The position numbers were made by a program, and so were the translations under genes. The notes beneath the pieces are model-generated. The model did not search any database, was not told where the DNA came from, and saw only the letters and a program-made list of their open reading frames with translations. A DNA stretch of 64,000 nt from Sulfitobacter dubius (GTDB taxonomy: Bacteria; Pseudomonadota; Alphaproteobacteria; Rhodobacterales; Rhodobacteraceae): positions 434,001-498,000 of the forward strand of contig NZ_FOPG01000003.1 of NCBI RefSeq assembly GCF_900113435.1, written 5' to 3'. This document shows, one piece after another, positions 32,467 to 41,044 of this stretch. How positions within the stretch are numbered: position 1 is the first letter of the stretch; each line of letters starts with the position of its first letter.

Positions 32467-34013
32467 TGACCGATCCAAGACCCGAGGCGCAGGTTGTCCT
32501 GCGCCTCGAGAACATTACCAAACGATTTGGCAAACTCACCGCCAATGGCGCGATCAGCTTTGATCTGCGGCAGGGCGAAGTCATTGCCCTGCTGGGCGAA
32601 AACGGCGCGGGCAAGACCACGCTGATGAATATCCTGTTTGGCCACTACACGCCTGACGAAGGCCATGTCGAAGTCTTCGGCATGCGCTTGCCCGCTGGCA
32701 ATCCGCGCGCCGCGCTGGCCGCGGGCGTCGGCATGGTGCACCAGCATTTCACGCTGGCCGACAATATGACCGTGCTTGAGAATATCGTGCTCGGCACCCG
32801 CTCGATCTGGCGCCTCGGTTTTGGCCGCGCGCAGGCGCGCCAGCGGATTGTCACGCTGATGGAGGACTACGGGCTGCGGGTGGACCCCGACGCCCAGGTC
32901 GGCAGCCTCAGCGTGGGCGAGCGGCAGCGGGTCGAGATCCTCAAAGCCCTTTTCCGCGAAGCGCGGATCCTGATTTTGGACGAACCCACCGCCGTTCTCA
33001 CCCCGCAAGAGACCGACGATCTTTTTGCCACTATGCGCAAAGCCGTGGCGCTTGGCCTCTCGGTGATCTTTATCTCGCATAAACTGCATGAGGTTATGGC
33101 GATTTCCTCGCGCGTCGTGGTGCTGCGCCATGGCAAGCTGGTGGCCGAAGCCAAGACCTCCGAGACCGACCGCGCCGCCATGGCGCAGATGATGGTCGGC
33201 TCCGAGGTCGCCGCCCCCGTCGTGCGCCGCGCCGATCCCGGTGCCGCGCTGGTCACGCTGGCAGGCGTCTCCTCCCCTGACATCGGCTCAGCACCCGGGC
33301 TAAAGAATGTCGATCTTGAGTTGCGTGCGGGCCAGATCACCGGCCTTGCCGGGGTCTCCGGCAACGGCCAAACCGCGCTTGCCGACCTGATCGGCGGGCT
33401 GATCCGCCCCGCGTCGGGCACGTTTCACGTGAAAGGCGACGCCCCGCGCGGCTGGTCGCCCCATGCCGCCATCAGCGCGGGCATCGCCCGCATCCCCGAG
33501 GACCGCCACAAGACCGGCACTATCGCCGACTTCGATCTCACTGAAAACGCGGTGCTTGAACTCTACTCCCGCCCCGGTTTCTCCCGCCATGGCTGGATGA
33601 ACTGGCGCGCCGCGCGCGACTTCGCGGCCAAGATCATCAGGGGATACGATGTACGCTGCCCCGGTCCGGAAACCCGCATCCGGCTGCTCTCGGGCGGCAA
33701 CATGCAAAAGCTGATCTTGGGGCGCGTGCTTGAGACCGCGCCTTCGGTCGTGCTGGCCAATCAGCCGGTGCGCGGCCTCGACATCGGGGCGCTGACCTAT
33801 GTTCACGAACAACTGCTCGCCGCCCGGGATCGGGGGGCGGCGGTGCTGCTGATCTCCGAAGACCTCGACGAGGTGACAGCGCTGTCGGACGTGATCCACG
33901 TGATCTCCGAAGGGCGCCTCTCGCCCGGCTTCGCGCGCGGCGCAATGACCCCCGCCGAGCTTGGCGTCTGGATGGCCGGTGACGGTTTTGAGGAGGCCCC
34001 CCATGCGGCTTGA
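32466..34013 (+). CDS. Duplicated ABC transporter ATP-binding protein (nucleoside/nucleobase type)
   Basis: The 515-residue protein has two nucleotide-binding domains in tandem. The first has Walker A GENGAGKTT (residues 39-47), the signature VGERQRVEILKALFRE and Walker B LILDEPTAVLTP. The second, as is usual in this family, has a degenerate Walker A (GVSGNGQTAL) and LLSGGNMQKLILGR as signature. It starts in the stop codon of the binding protein gene (TAATG) and overlaps the permease start. Confidence 0.94.
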   Translation: MTDPRPEAQVVLRLENITKRFGKLTANGAISFDLRQGEVIALLGENGAGKTTLMNILFGHYTPDEGHVEVFGMRLPAGNPRAALAAGVGMVHQHFTLADNMTVLENIVLGTRSIWRLGFGRAQARQRIVTLMEDYGLRVDPDAQVGSLSVGERQRVEILKALFREARILILDEPTAVLTPQETDDLFATMRKAVALGLSVIFISHKLHEVMAISSRVVVLRHGKLVAEAKTSETDRAAMAQMMVGSEVAAPVVRRADPGAALVTLAGVSSPDIGSAPGLKNVDLELRAGQITGLAGVSGNGQTALADLIGGLIRPASGTFHVKGDAPRGWSPHAAISAGIARIPEDRHKTGTIADFDLTENAVLELYSRPGFSRHGWMNWRAARDFAAKIIRGYDVRCPGPETRIRLLSGGNMQKLILGRVLETAPSVVLANQPVRGLDIGALTYVHEQLLAARDRGAAVLLISEDLDEVTALSDVIHVISEGRLSPGFARGAMTPAELGVWMAGDGFEEAPHAA

Positions 34014-35052
34014 ACCCATTGCCAACCCCACATGGACCCGCTCACTGGGCCTGCCTGCGGTGGCACTTTTCGCCACGGTCGTCGTGGCGTCTTTGCTGGC
34101 CATGATCGCAGGCGCGCAGCCTTTCTCGGTGCTGGGCCTGATCGTCAAAGGTGCCTTCGGCTCAAAATTCGCCACGCTGGAGACGCTCAACCGCGCCACG
34201 CCGCTCATTTTCACCGGCCTTGCTGTCGCCGTCGCCTTCCGCGCGAAGCTGTGGAACATCGGGGCCGAGGCGCAGCTTTACATGGGCGCGGTGTTCACCG
34301 TGGTCTTGGGCACCGGCGCGCTGGCATGGCCCGCCTTCGCGCTGCTGCCGACGATCGCCGTCGCCGCCATGCTCGCCGGGGCCGTGGTGCTGCTGGTGCC
34401 GACCTTCCTCAAGACCCGCTTTAGCGTCGATGAGGTGGTGACCACGCTGCTTCTGAATTTTGTCGTCCTGCTCTGGGTGTCCATGCTGCTCGAAGGGTCA
34501 TTGAAAGACCCGATGGGCCTCGGCTGGCCCAAGTCCGCCCGACTGATCGCGGAAGCGCGTCTGCCCCGCATCGCCGAGGGGCTGCGCCTGCATTGGGGCT
34601 TTGGCCTCGCGCTGATCTCCGCCCTCGTCGTTTGGGTGATCCAACGCCGCAGCACGCTGGGTTACGAGATGCGCGCGGTGGGGCTGAACCCCGCGGCAGC
34701 GCGGTTCGCGGGCATCCCGGTCAACGCCACGCTCATCAAGACGGCGCTGCTGTCGGGTGGCCTCGCTGCGCTGGCGGGCTTTTCCGAGGTGGCGGGGCTG
34801 AAGGGTAACCTCACCTTGGATATCTCGCCGGGCTTTGGCTACACGGGTATCATCGTCGCCATGCTGGCGCTGCTGAACCCGCTTGGCGTGGTAGTCGCCG
34901 CGCTATTCGTCGCGGGTATTTTCGTCGGGGCCGACAGCATGAGCCGCGCGGCGGGCGTGCCGACCTACCTTGCCGACATCATGCTGGCGCTGGCGCTTCT
35001 GGCGATGGTGTTGGCGATTATGCTGACCAAATTCCGGGTGAGGCGCGATTGA
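34003..35052 (+). CDS. ABC transporter permease (BMP-type, first)
   Basis: The 349-residue membrane protein belongs to the branched-chain/nucleoside permease family: FTGLAVAVAFRAKLWNIGAEAQLYMG, STLGYEMRAVGLNPAAARFAGIPV and GGLAALAGFSEVAGLKGNL. A good GAGGAGG site at 33990 supports the ATG at 34003, inside the end of the ATP-binding gene. It overlaps the second permease by one base (TGATG). Confidence 0.93.
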   Translation: MRLEPIANPTWTRSLGLPAVALFATVVVASLLAMIAGAQPFSVLGLIVKGAFGSKFATLETLNRATPLIFTGLAVAVAFRAKLWNIGAEAQLYMGAVFTVVLGTGALAWPAFALLPTIAVAAMLAGAVVLLVPTFLKTRFSVDEVVTTLLLNFVVLLWVSMLLEGSLKDPMGLGWPKSARLIAEARLPRIAEGLRLHWGFGLALISALVVWVIQRRSTLGYEMRAVGLNPAAARFAGIPVNATLIKTALLSGGLAALAGFSEVAGLKGNLTLDISPGFGYTGIIVAMLALLNPLGVVVAALFVAGIFVGADSMSRAAGVPTYLADIMLALALLAMVLAIMLTKFRVRRD

Positions 35053-35996
35053 TGGATATTCTCGACATTCTCCTTCAGGCGAGCTTTTGGACCGCCGCCA
35101 TTCGCATCGCCTCGCCGCTGATCTTTGCCGCTCTGGGCGAGCTCATTTGCGAGCGGGCAGGGGTTCTGAACCTCGGCATCGAAGGCATCATGGTCGTCGG
35201 CGCTTTCGCAGGCTGGCTGACCGTCTACCTCGGCGGCGGGCTGTGGTTCGGCGTGGCGGTGGCGATGCTCTCGGGCATGGCCTTTGGCTTGGTGCATGGG
35301 GTGCTGACGGTGCCCTTTGGCCTCAGCCAGCATGTCGTCGGTCTTGGCATCACGCTTCTGGCGACCTCGCTCACCTACTACTGCTACCGTCTGGCGCTGC
35401 CTGAAGTGACTTCGCCCCCCAAGATCGAAGCCTTTCAACCGCTTGAAATCACGATCCTCTCCGACATCCCCGTGATCGGCCCCGCGCTGTTTAACCAAAC
35501 GCCGCTGACCTATCTCGCCTTTGTGCTGGTCGTCGCTGTGACGCTGGTCCTTTACCGCACGCCCATGGGCCTTGCCCTGCGCGCGGCGGGCGAAGACCCG
35601 GCAGCGGTCGAGGCGCAGGGCCTCAGCGTTTCCGCCATCCGCATCTGCGCAGTGATGGTCGGCAGCGGGTTCATGGCCGTGGGCGGGGCGTTCCTGACGA
35701 TGAGCGCGTTCAACTCCTTCTTCTTTGAGATGGTCAACGGACGCGGCTGGATCTGCATTGCGCTAGTGGTCTTTGGCTCATGGAAACCGGGCAAGACGCT
35801 CTTGGGCGCGGTGCTGTTCGCGGCCTTTGACGCCCTGCAAATCCGCGTGCAGCAAACGCCGCTCGGCGCTGACATCCCCTACCAAATCTTCCTGATGGCG
35901 CCTTATATCCTGTCGATCCTCGCGCTGGTCGTGATGTCCCGCCGGGCACAGGTGCCAGCGGCGCTGATGGTGCCGTTCAACAAGGGGGAGCGCTGA
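35052..35996 (+). CDS. ABC transporter permease (BMP-type, second)
   Basis: The 314-residue permease pairs with the preceding one to form the channel. Motifs: SPLIFAALGELICERAGVLNLGIEG, TPMGLALRAAGEDPAAVEAQGLSV and GRGWICIALVVFGSWKPGKTLLGAV. The start is the ATG at 35052 in the TGATG overlap; a TTG three bases upstream is unlikely. Together with the previous three genes it completes a nucleoside/nucleobase importer. Confidence 0.93.
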   Translation: MDILDILLQASFWTAAIRIASPLIFAALGELICERAGVLNLGIEGIMVVGAFAGWLTVYLGGGLWFGVAVAMLSGMAFGLVHGVLTVPFGLSQHVVGLGITLLATSLTYYCYRLALPEVTSPPKIEAFQPLEITILSDIPVIGPALFNQTPLTYLAFVLVVAVTLVLYRTPMGLALRAAGEDPAAVEAQGLSVSAIRICAVMVGSGFMAVGGAFLTMSAFNSFFFEMVNGRGWICIALVVFGSWKPGKTLLGAVLFAAFDALQIRVQQTPLGADIPYQIFLMAPYILSILALVVMSRRAQVPAALMVPFNKGER

Positions 35997-36070
35997 AAGG
36001 CTCGCTACAGATCGCTAAGGGCTGCTCCCGGCCGCGAGTGGGGGAGAAGCGCCCGCCGTCAAACCGCAGG

Positions 36071-36123
36071 TTTGCCTCCGGCAAAATGGGGGCGGCCGGG
36101 GGCTGCCCGGCCTGCATCCGGGC
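36071..36123 (+). repeat. Extragenic palindromes ahead of the codA-like gene
   Basis: The 153-base gap between the permease and the codA-like gene carries two perfect stem-loops: TTTGCC-TCC-GGCAAA at 36071-36085 and GCCCGG/CCGGGC at 36105-36110 and 36118-36123. They look like the short extragenic palindromes common in Rhodobacteraceae genomes and could be mRNA-stabilising or partial terminator elements between importer and enzyme. Confidence 0.5.
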
Positions 36124-36149
36124 GGGACACAACTGAAAAGGACCAAACC

Positions 36150-37430
36150 ATGTTCGACCTCATCATCAAAGGCGGCACGCTCCCCGATGGCCGCAGCACC
36201 GACATCGGCATCAAGGCCGACAAAATCACCGCCATCGAAGACCTCTCTACCGCTGAAGCCCGCGAGACCATCGACGCCGGCGGCGACCTCGTCAGCCCGC
36301 CCTTCGTCGATCCGCATTTCCACATGGATGCCACCCTCAGCTACGGCACCCCGCGGATCAACGCTTCGGGAACCCTGCTCGAAGGCATCGGCCTCTGGGG
36401 CGAACTCAAAGAGGTCATGACCCAAGACGAGGTCAAAGCCCGAGCGCTGGAATACTGCGACTGGGCCGCCTCGCTCGGCCTCTTGGCCATCCGTAGCCAT
36501 GTCGACACCTGCGATGACCGCCTCTTGGGCGTCGAAGCCCTGCTCGACGTGCGCGAAACGGTGAAGGATTACATCGACCTGCAATTCGTCGCCTTCCCGC
36601 AAGACGGTCTCTACCGCGACCCCACGGCGCACGAAAACACCATCCGCGCCCTCGACATGGGTGTCGATGTCGTGGGCGGCATCCCGCATTTCGAACGCAC
36701 CATGGCCGATGGCGCCCGCTCCGTCACCGCACTCTGCGAACTCGCCGCCGAGCGCGGCCTGATGGTTGACCTGCATTGTGATGAGACCGACGACCCCCAT
36801 TCGCGCCACATCGAGACGCTGGCCTACGAGACCCAACGCCTCGGGCTGCAGGGCAGGGTGGCCGGCTCGCATCTGACCTCGATGCATTCGATGGACAATT
36901 ACTACGTCTCGAAACTGCTGCCGCTGATGGCCGAAGCAGAGGTCGCCGCGATCCCAAACCCTCTCATCAACATCACCCTCCAAGGCCGCCACGACACCTA
37001 CCCGAAACGCCGCGGCCTGACCCGGGTGAAAGAGATGCAAGCCATGGGCATCGACGTCGGCTGGGGGCAGGACTGCGTGATGGACCCGTGGTATTCCATG
37101 GGCACGGGTGACATGCTCGACGTGGCCTTCATGGGGCTGCATGTGGCGCAAATGACCTCGCCCGAGGAGATGCACCGCTGCTTTGACATGGTGACGAATG
37201 TGAACGCGCGGATCCTCGGCTTGCAGGATTACGGCCTCAAGGTGGGCGCGACCGCCTCGCTGGTGGTGCTGGACGCGGGCAACCCGATTGAGGCGCTGCG
37301 CCTGCGGCCTGACCGGCTTTGCGTGGTGGCCAAGGGGCGGGTGATCTCACGCCAGTCCCGCAATGACGCGCGGCTCAGCCTGCCCGGGCGGCCAGACAGC
37401 GTGCGCCGCCGCCATAGCGCACATTCATAA
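36150..37430 (+). CDS. codA: Cytosine deaminase-like amidohydrolase
   Basis: CodA hydrolyses cytosine to uracil and ammonia. The 426-residue product (same length as E. coli CodA) has HFHMD with metal ligands His56 and His58, HCDETDD (His209, Glu212), SHLTSMHS (His241), QGRHDTYPKRRGLTRVKEM and GQDCVMDPWY (Asp308). E. coli has GHDD at the last site, so the neighbouring His is Gln here, which could tune substrate range. The start at 36150 follows an A-rich GAAAAGGA site. Linked to a BMP-type transporter, it probably processes an imported pyrimidine. Confidence 0.87.
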   Translation: MFDLIIKGGTLPDGRSTDIGIKADKITAIEDLSTAEARETIDAGGDLVSPPFVDPHFHMDATLSYGTPRINASGTLLEGIGLWGELKEVMTQDEVKARALEYCDWAASLGLLAIRSHVDTCDDRLLGVEALLDVRETVKDYIDLQFVAFPQDGLYRDPTAHENTIRALDMGVDVVGGIPHFERTMADGARSVTALCELAAERGLMVDLHCDETDDPHSRHIETLAYETQRLGLQGRVAGSHLTSMHSMDNYYVSKLLPLMAEAEVAAIPNPLINITLQGRHDTYPKRRGLTRVKEMQAMGIDVGWGQDCVMDPWYSMGTGDMLDVAFMGLHVAQMTSPEEMHRCFDMVTNVNARILGLQDYGLKVGATASLVVLDAGNPIEALRLRPDRLCVVAKGRVISRQSRNDARLSLPGRPDSVRRRHSAHS

Positions 37431-37454
37431 ACCCAGCGTTTACTGACACCTAGG

Positions 37455-37477
37455 ACGGCGCCCCCAGCGGGCGCCGT
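37455..37477 (+). terminator. Rho-independent terminator after codA-like gene
   Basis: A perfect 9-bp stem (ACGGCGCCC 37455-37463, GGGCGCCGT 37469-37477) with a 5-nt loop is followed by TTTCGTTTCT, a reasonable T tract. It lies 25 bases after the stop and ends the transporter-deaminase operon. Confidence 0.9.
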
Positions 37478-37521
37478 TTTCGTTTCTATGGCCGATTGAA
37501 CTCCTCTGCACCTGCTGTTAT

Positions 37522-37533
37522 GTTAGCGCTAAC
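37522..37533. promoter_or_regulatory. LacI-type palindromic operator ahead of gap
   Basis: A perfect 12-bp palindrome, GTTAGCGCTAAC, lies 41 bases before the gap start codon. The CpG-centred form is typical of LacI-family operators, and it resembles the site reported for CceR, the central-carbon regulator of Rhodobacter. Assignment to CceR is inference. Confidence 0.65.
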
Positions 37534-37574
37534 CGAGCCAATCTGCCCGAAATTGGGCCACCGGAGGATTCACC

Positions 37575-38576
37575 ATGACCACAAAAATCGCCATCAACGG
37601 CTTTGGCCGCATCGGACGCTGCGTGCTGCGCGCGCTGATCGAGAACGGCTTTGACGGGATCGAAGTCGTTGCCATCAACGATCTGACCGATGCCGAAAAC
37701 CTGCTGCACTTGCTGAAATACGACTCCGTCCATGGCCGCCTGACCGTGGATGCCGAGTTGAAAGACGGCAATCTGCATGTGGCGGGTCAGACCATTCGCA
37801 TGACGGCAGAGCGTGATCCGGCGAAACTGCCGTGGGGCGATGTCGATGTCGCCTATGAGTGCACCGGGTTCTTCACCACGCGCGATGCGGCGGCGAAGCA
37901 CTTGGAAAACGGCAGCAAGCGGGTGTTGATCTCGGCCCCCGGCAAGGGCGTGGACCGCACCGTGGTTTACGGCGTGAACCACCAAGAGCTGACCGCCGAA
38001 GACGTGATCGTGTCCAACGCCTCTTGCACCACCAACTGCCTCGCCCCGGTGGCCAAAGTCCTCGATGACACCTTCGGGATCGAGACTGGCTATATGACCA
38101 CGATCCACGCCTATACCGGCGACCAGCCGACCCACGACAGCCCGCACCGCGACCCCTATCGGGGCCGCGCCGCCGCCCTGTCGATGGTGCCAACGTCCAC
38201 CGGTGCCGCTGCCGCGATTTCCGAGGTAATCCCGCATCTTAAAGGGGTTCTTGAAGGCTCTGCCGTGCGGGTGCCGACGGCGAATGTCTCGCTCGTTGAT
38301 CTGTGCGTCATGCCCAAGAAACCCGCCACGGCAGAGGCAGTGAACGCGGCGATGCAAGAGGCTGCCAACGGTGCGCTTAAGGGCGTGCTGGCCTATGAGC
38401 CCGCGCCGCTGGTGTCGGCCGATTTCAACCACGATCCGCATTCCTCGACCCTCGCGCCTGATCAGACGCGGGTGACCGATGGCGGCATGATCCGTGTGGT
38501 CAGCTGGTATGACAATGAATGGGGTTTTTCGAACCGCATGAACGACACCGCGCGTGCCATTGCCGCATTGATCTAA
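37575..38576 (+). CDS. gap: Glyceraldehyde-3-phosphate dehydrogenase
   Basis: Catalyses the NAD-dependent oxidation of glyceraldehyde 3-phosphate to 1,3-bisphosphoglycerate. The 333-residue product has the Rossmann start INGFGRIGRCVLRA, Asn35-Asp36 in the NAD-selecting position, the catalytic SNASCTTNCLAP (Cys151) and TIHAYTGDQ (His178), plus WYDNEWGFSNRM near the end. It is monocistronic: a terminator precedes it and a hairpin follows. A LacI-type operator lies just upstream. Confidence 0.98.
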   Translation: MTTKIAINGFGRIGRCVLRALIENGFDGIEVVAINDLTDAENLLHLLKYDSVHGRLTVDAELKDGNLHVAGQTIRMTAERDPAKLPWGDVDVAYECTGFFTTRDAAAKHLENGSKRVLISAPGKGVDRTVVYGVNHQELTAEDVIVSNASCTTNCLAPVAKVLDDTFGIETGYMTTIHAYTGDQPTHDSPHRDPYRGRAAALSMVPTSTGAAAAISEVIPHLKGVLEGSAVRVPTANVSLVDLCVMPKKPATAEAVNAAMQEAANGALKGVLAYEPAPLVSADFNHDPHSSTLAPDQTRVTDGGMIRVVSWYDNEWGFSNRMNDTARAIAALI

Positions 38577-38585
38577 GCTTTAGCT

Positions 38586-38609
38586 GGCGCGGGGGGCAGT
38601 CCTCGCGCC
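38586..38609. terminator. Bidirectional hairpin between gap and the MarR-like gene
   Basis: A 9-bp stem (GGCGCGGGG 38586-38594, CCTCGCGCC 38601-38609, one G-T wobble) with 6-nt loop occupies the 39-base gap between the convergent genes and can terminate both. Confidence 0.65.
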
Positions 38610-38615
38610 CATGCT

Positions 38616-39143
38616 CTACAGCGATGCCGCAGCCCGGCTCGCTTGGTCATATTGCCCTGACATCGCCCGAAGCTGCGCCGCGATCTTGCGCAGCTCCTCG
38701 CCCGAGATATCGGTGCGCGGCAACCCGTCGAGAAAGCACGCCTGACGGATTGCGCGATAGGCCTCACACAGCTCGGCCCCGGCGGGGGAGGTGCGATAGA
38801 ACACCTCCTTACCGCGTTTTTCGGCACTCAGCAGTTCCGCTTTCACCAGTTTGCGCAGCGCATAGTTCACCGTATGCGTGTCTTCGATGTTCAGCAGAAA
38901 ACAGATATCCGTCAGCCGCTTTTCCCGGCCCCGGTGGTTGGCGTTATGCAGCACGAGGATTTCCAAAGGCGTCAAATCCCCATTGCCCGCCGCCGCCATG
39001 CAGCGCGACATCCAGCGCGTGAAGGCGTTATAGGCGATGATCATCCCGTATTCGAGTTCCGAGGCCTCCCAGCCGTCGCCCTCGGCCAAATGCCGCGAAG
39101 AGACGATCCGGCGCGACGGGGTGGGGGGTACTTCTTCCGACAT
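38616..39143 (-). CDS. MarR-like winged-helix transcriptional regulator
   Basis: The 175-residue product (ATG at 39143) has a winged helix with GNGDLTPLEILVLHNANHRGRE, a recognition region NIEDTHTVNYALRKLVKAELL and wing SAEKRGKEVFYRTSPAG, the MarR/HTH_27 layout. The reading to 39182 lacks a ribosome site. The ligand and targets are unknown. A palindrome TGCAACAGGTTGCA lies about 100 bases upstream in the space shared with the divergent Hint-domain gene. Confidence 0.8.
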   Translation of the reverse strand: MSEEVPPTPSRRIVSSRHLAEGDGWEASELEYGMIIAYNAFTRWMSRCMAAAGNGDLTPLEILVLHNANHRGREKRLTDICFLLNIEDTHTVNYALRKLVKAELLSAEKRGKEVFYRTSPAGAELCEAYRAIRQACFLDGLPRTDISGEELRKIAAQLRAMSGQYDQASRAAASL

Positions 39144-39244
39144 GCGGTGCCTCCGGCTGTTTGAGCTGAATAACGTTACCAAGACGCTGGCGATTTACAA
39201 GCGTTCTGGGCGCCGCCGTCCGTCTGGGCGCATGAAGATCAAAT

Positions 39245-39258
39245 TGCAACAGGTTGCA
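39245..39258. promoter_or_regulatory. Palindromic site between MarR-like and Hint genes
   Basis: TGCAACAGGTTGCA is a perfect 6+2+6 inverted repeat located 84 bases before the Hint gene and 102 bases before the MarR-like start. It is a plausible autoregulatory operator for the MarR-like protein. Confidence 0.5.
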
Positions 39259-39341
39259 CTGCCACATTCTTGCCATCTTCCGCGAGGGCAGCGGCTTTGT
39301 TAGGCTGGCGTCAATAAAAACACGAGGCAGGCAGAGCAGCA

Positions 39342-40415
39342 ATGAAAACGGGCTTTCGAGGCACGTTTGTCATCAGCTGGTCGCAAACAGAGATCGACGG
39401 TCTGGAGGCCGCACCGGTGCAGTCGCTCGAACTGGGCTCTGCCTGGGCGTGGCGCGGGGACACTCTCCGTGTGGATGGGCCGAATGATGTATTGCGGCTG
39501 GATATGGCGGACGGGGCAGAGCAGCTGCGCAAACGCGCGGCCCGCAAGGTGCAGCGCCTGATCGGCGCGGCGCTGGAGGAGGGGGGCGTGACGCCGCCCA
39601 AAGCTTTGCGTGACGACCATACTGCGCCGCCGCTCGACAACAGCTTTATGGTCACCAACGGCGCGCGGACCTACACAGTCACGTTGATTGACGCAGGCCA
39701 AGGTCGCACGCCGCTGTTGATGTTTGTCGATGAATTGCCGCCGCGTGATTGTGAGCTCTGGGTGATGCACAGTACCATAAAACCGCAGCGTGATAGGCTC
39801 TTGGAGGCCGAGAGTGGCGGTGTCATCTGCTTTACCCCCGGCACCCGCATTCGCACGCCCATGGGCAGCGCCCTGATCGAAGATCTGCGCGAGGGCGATC
39901 TGATCCAGACCAAAGACAACGGCGCGCAGCCGCTGGAGTGGATCGGCAGCCGCCGGATGAGCGGCGCGCGTCTGCATGCCATGCCGCATCTGCGCCCCGT
40001 GCGGTTCCGCCCGGGTGCCTTGGGGATCGCGCAGCCCGACGCTCCGCTGTTGGTCTCGCCCGACCACCGGATCGTGCTGCAAGGCCCGCAGGCCCGCGAT
40101 CTATTCAACTGTGACGAGGTGCTGGTCGCGGCCAAAGACCTGATTAACGGGCGCAGCGTGGCCAGCGATATCTCCCTGCGCGAAGTGACCTATATCCATG
40201 TGCTGCTGGCCGAACATCAGGTCATGTGGGCCAATGGGGTCGAAACCGAGAGCTTTCATCCCGCCTCCGCCCCGCTCACCAGTCTTGGCGCGCAGGACCG
40301 GGCGCGTCTGCTTGCGGCGCATCCGCAGTTGGAGGCTGATCCGCACAGCTACGGTGGCTTCGCACGTCGCAATCTCAGCACGTCAGAGGCGGCGATCCTG
40401 CGGCATGTGGCGTGA
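39342..40415 (+). CDS. Hint-domain protein (Hedgehog/intein-like)
   Basis: The 357-residue product has an unrecognised N-terminal domain (residues 1-158) and a Hint-type C-terminal domain: ICFTPGTRIRTPMGSALIEDLREGD with the nucleophilic Cys163, and the block B-like LLVSPDHRIVL (His242). The end of the domain reads VMWANGVETESFHP, without the canonical His-Asn pair of true inteins, so splicing is unlikely and cleavage is uncertain. Such proteins are frequent in Roseobacter genomes and their role is not established. No signal peptide is visible. It stands alone between the MarR-like and TlpA genes. Confidence 0.8.
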   Translation: MKTGFRGTFVISWSQTEIDGLEAAPVQSLELGSAWAWRGDTLRVDGPNDVLRLDMADGAEQLRKRAARKVQRLIGAALEEGGVTPPKALRDDHTAPPLDNSFMVTNGARTYTVTLIDAGQGRTPLLMFVDELPPRDCELWVMHSTIKPQRDRLLEAESGGVICFTPGTRIRTPMGSALIEDLREGDLIQTKDNGAQPLEWIGSRRMSGARLHAMPHLRPVRFRPGALGIAQPDAPLLVSPDHRIVLQGPQARDLFNCDEVLVAAKDLINGRSVASDISLREVTYIHVLLAEHQVMWANGVETESFHPASAPLTSLGAQDRARLLAAHPQLEADPHSYGGFARRNLSTSEAAILRHVA

Positions 40416-40451
40416 GGGCCGGGCGCGTACGCCCGACCTTGCGGCTGAACT

Positions 40452-41021
40452 TTAGCTCTCTGCGTCTTCTTTGATCAGCGCCGCGATGATCGCCCGCGCG
40501 CTCTCAGAGTCCCACTCCGCGTCGCCCTGCAATCGGGCAATCTCGCGTCCCTCACGGTCAAGGATCACGCTGATCGGCAGGCCGAAAACGCCCATCTGGC
40601 TGGCGAGCTTTTGTTTGGGGTCTTGGTGACGGGGCAGGTTGTCGACGCCGGCCTCTTCAAAGAAACGCTTGATCCCTTCTTCAGAGTTGCGCCCCGTGGC
40701 GATGGTCAGCACCTGAAAATCATCGCCGCCAAATTCCTTTTGCAGCGCGTTCAACTGCGGCATCTCCTTGCGGCAGGGTGCGCACCATGTGGCCCAGAAG
40801 TTCACCAGCACGATCTTGCCTTCATAATCTGCCAGCGACATCGCCTCGCCATCGTCCTCACGCTCAAAAGTCACGTCAGAGGCCGCTTGCGGCGCGTCGT
40901 GGATCACAAGTTTCTTCATGTCCCCGTCGCGCAGCCCCGCGATGTCAGCCGTTCCGGCAAGGGCGGGGTTTGCACCTGCGACAAGCAGCGTATAAACGAA
41001 GCCGAGCACGAGATTTTTCAT
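40452..41021 (-). CDS. TlpA-family thiol:disulfide oxidoreductase
   Basis: The 189-residue product (ATG at 41021 with GGAGGGACGT ahead) has a signal or membrane-anchor leader ([19 protein letters not shown]) and a thioredoxin fold with active site WCAPC (Cys80, Cys83) in [17 protein letters not shown]. The downstream [14 protein letters not shown] segment contains the cis-proline region (GLPIS). It is TlpA/ResA-like and should act in the periplasm. It is divergent from argH with only 23 bases between start codons. Confidence 0.92.
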   Translation of the reverse strand: MKNLVLGFVYTLLVAGANPALAGTADIAGLRDGDMKKLVIHDAPQAASDVTFEREDDGEAMSLADYEGKIVLVNFWATWCAPCRKEMPQLNALQKEFGGDDFQVLTIATGRNSEEGIKRFFEEAGVDNLPRHQDPKQKLASQMGVFGLPISVILDREGREIARLQGDAEWDSESARAIIAALIKEDAES

Positions 41022-41044
41022 ACGTCCCTCCAAGGGTATTCAAC

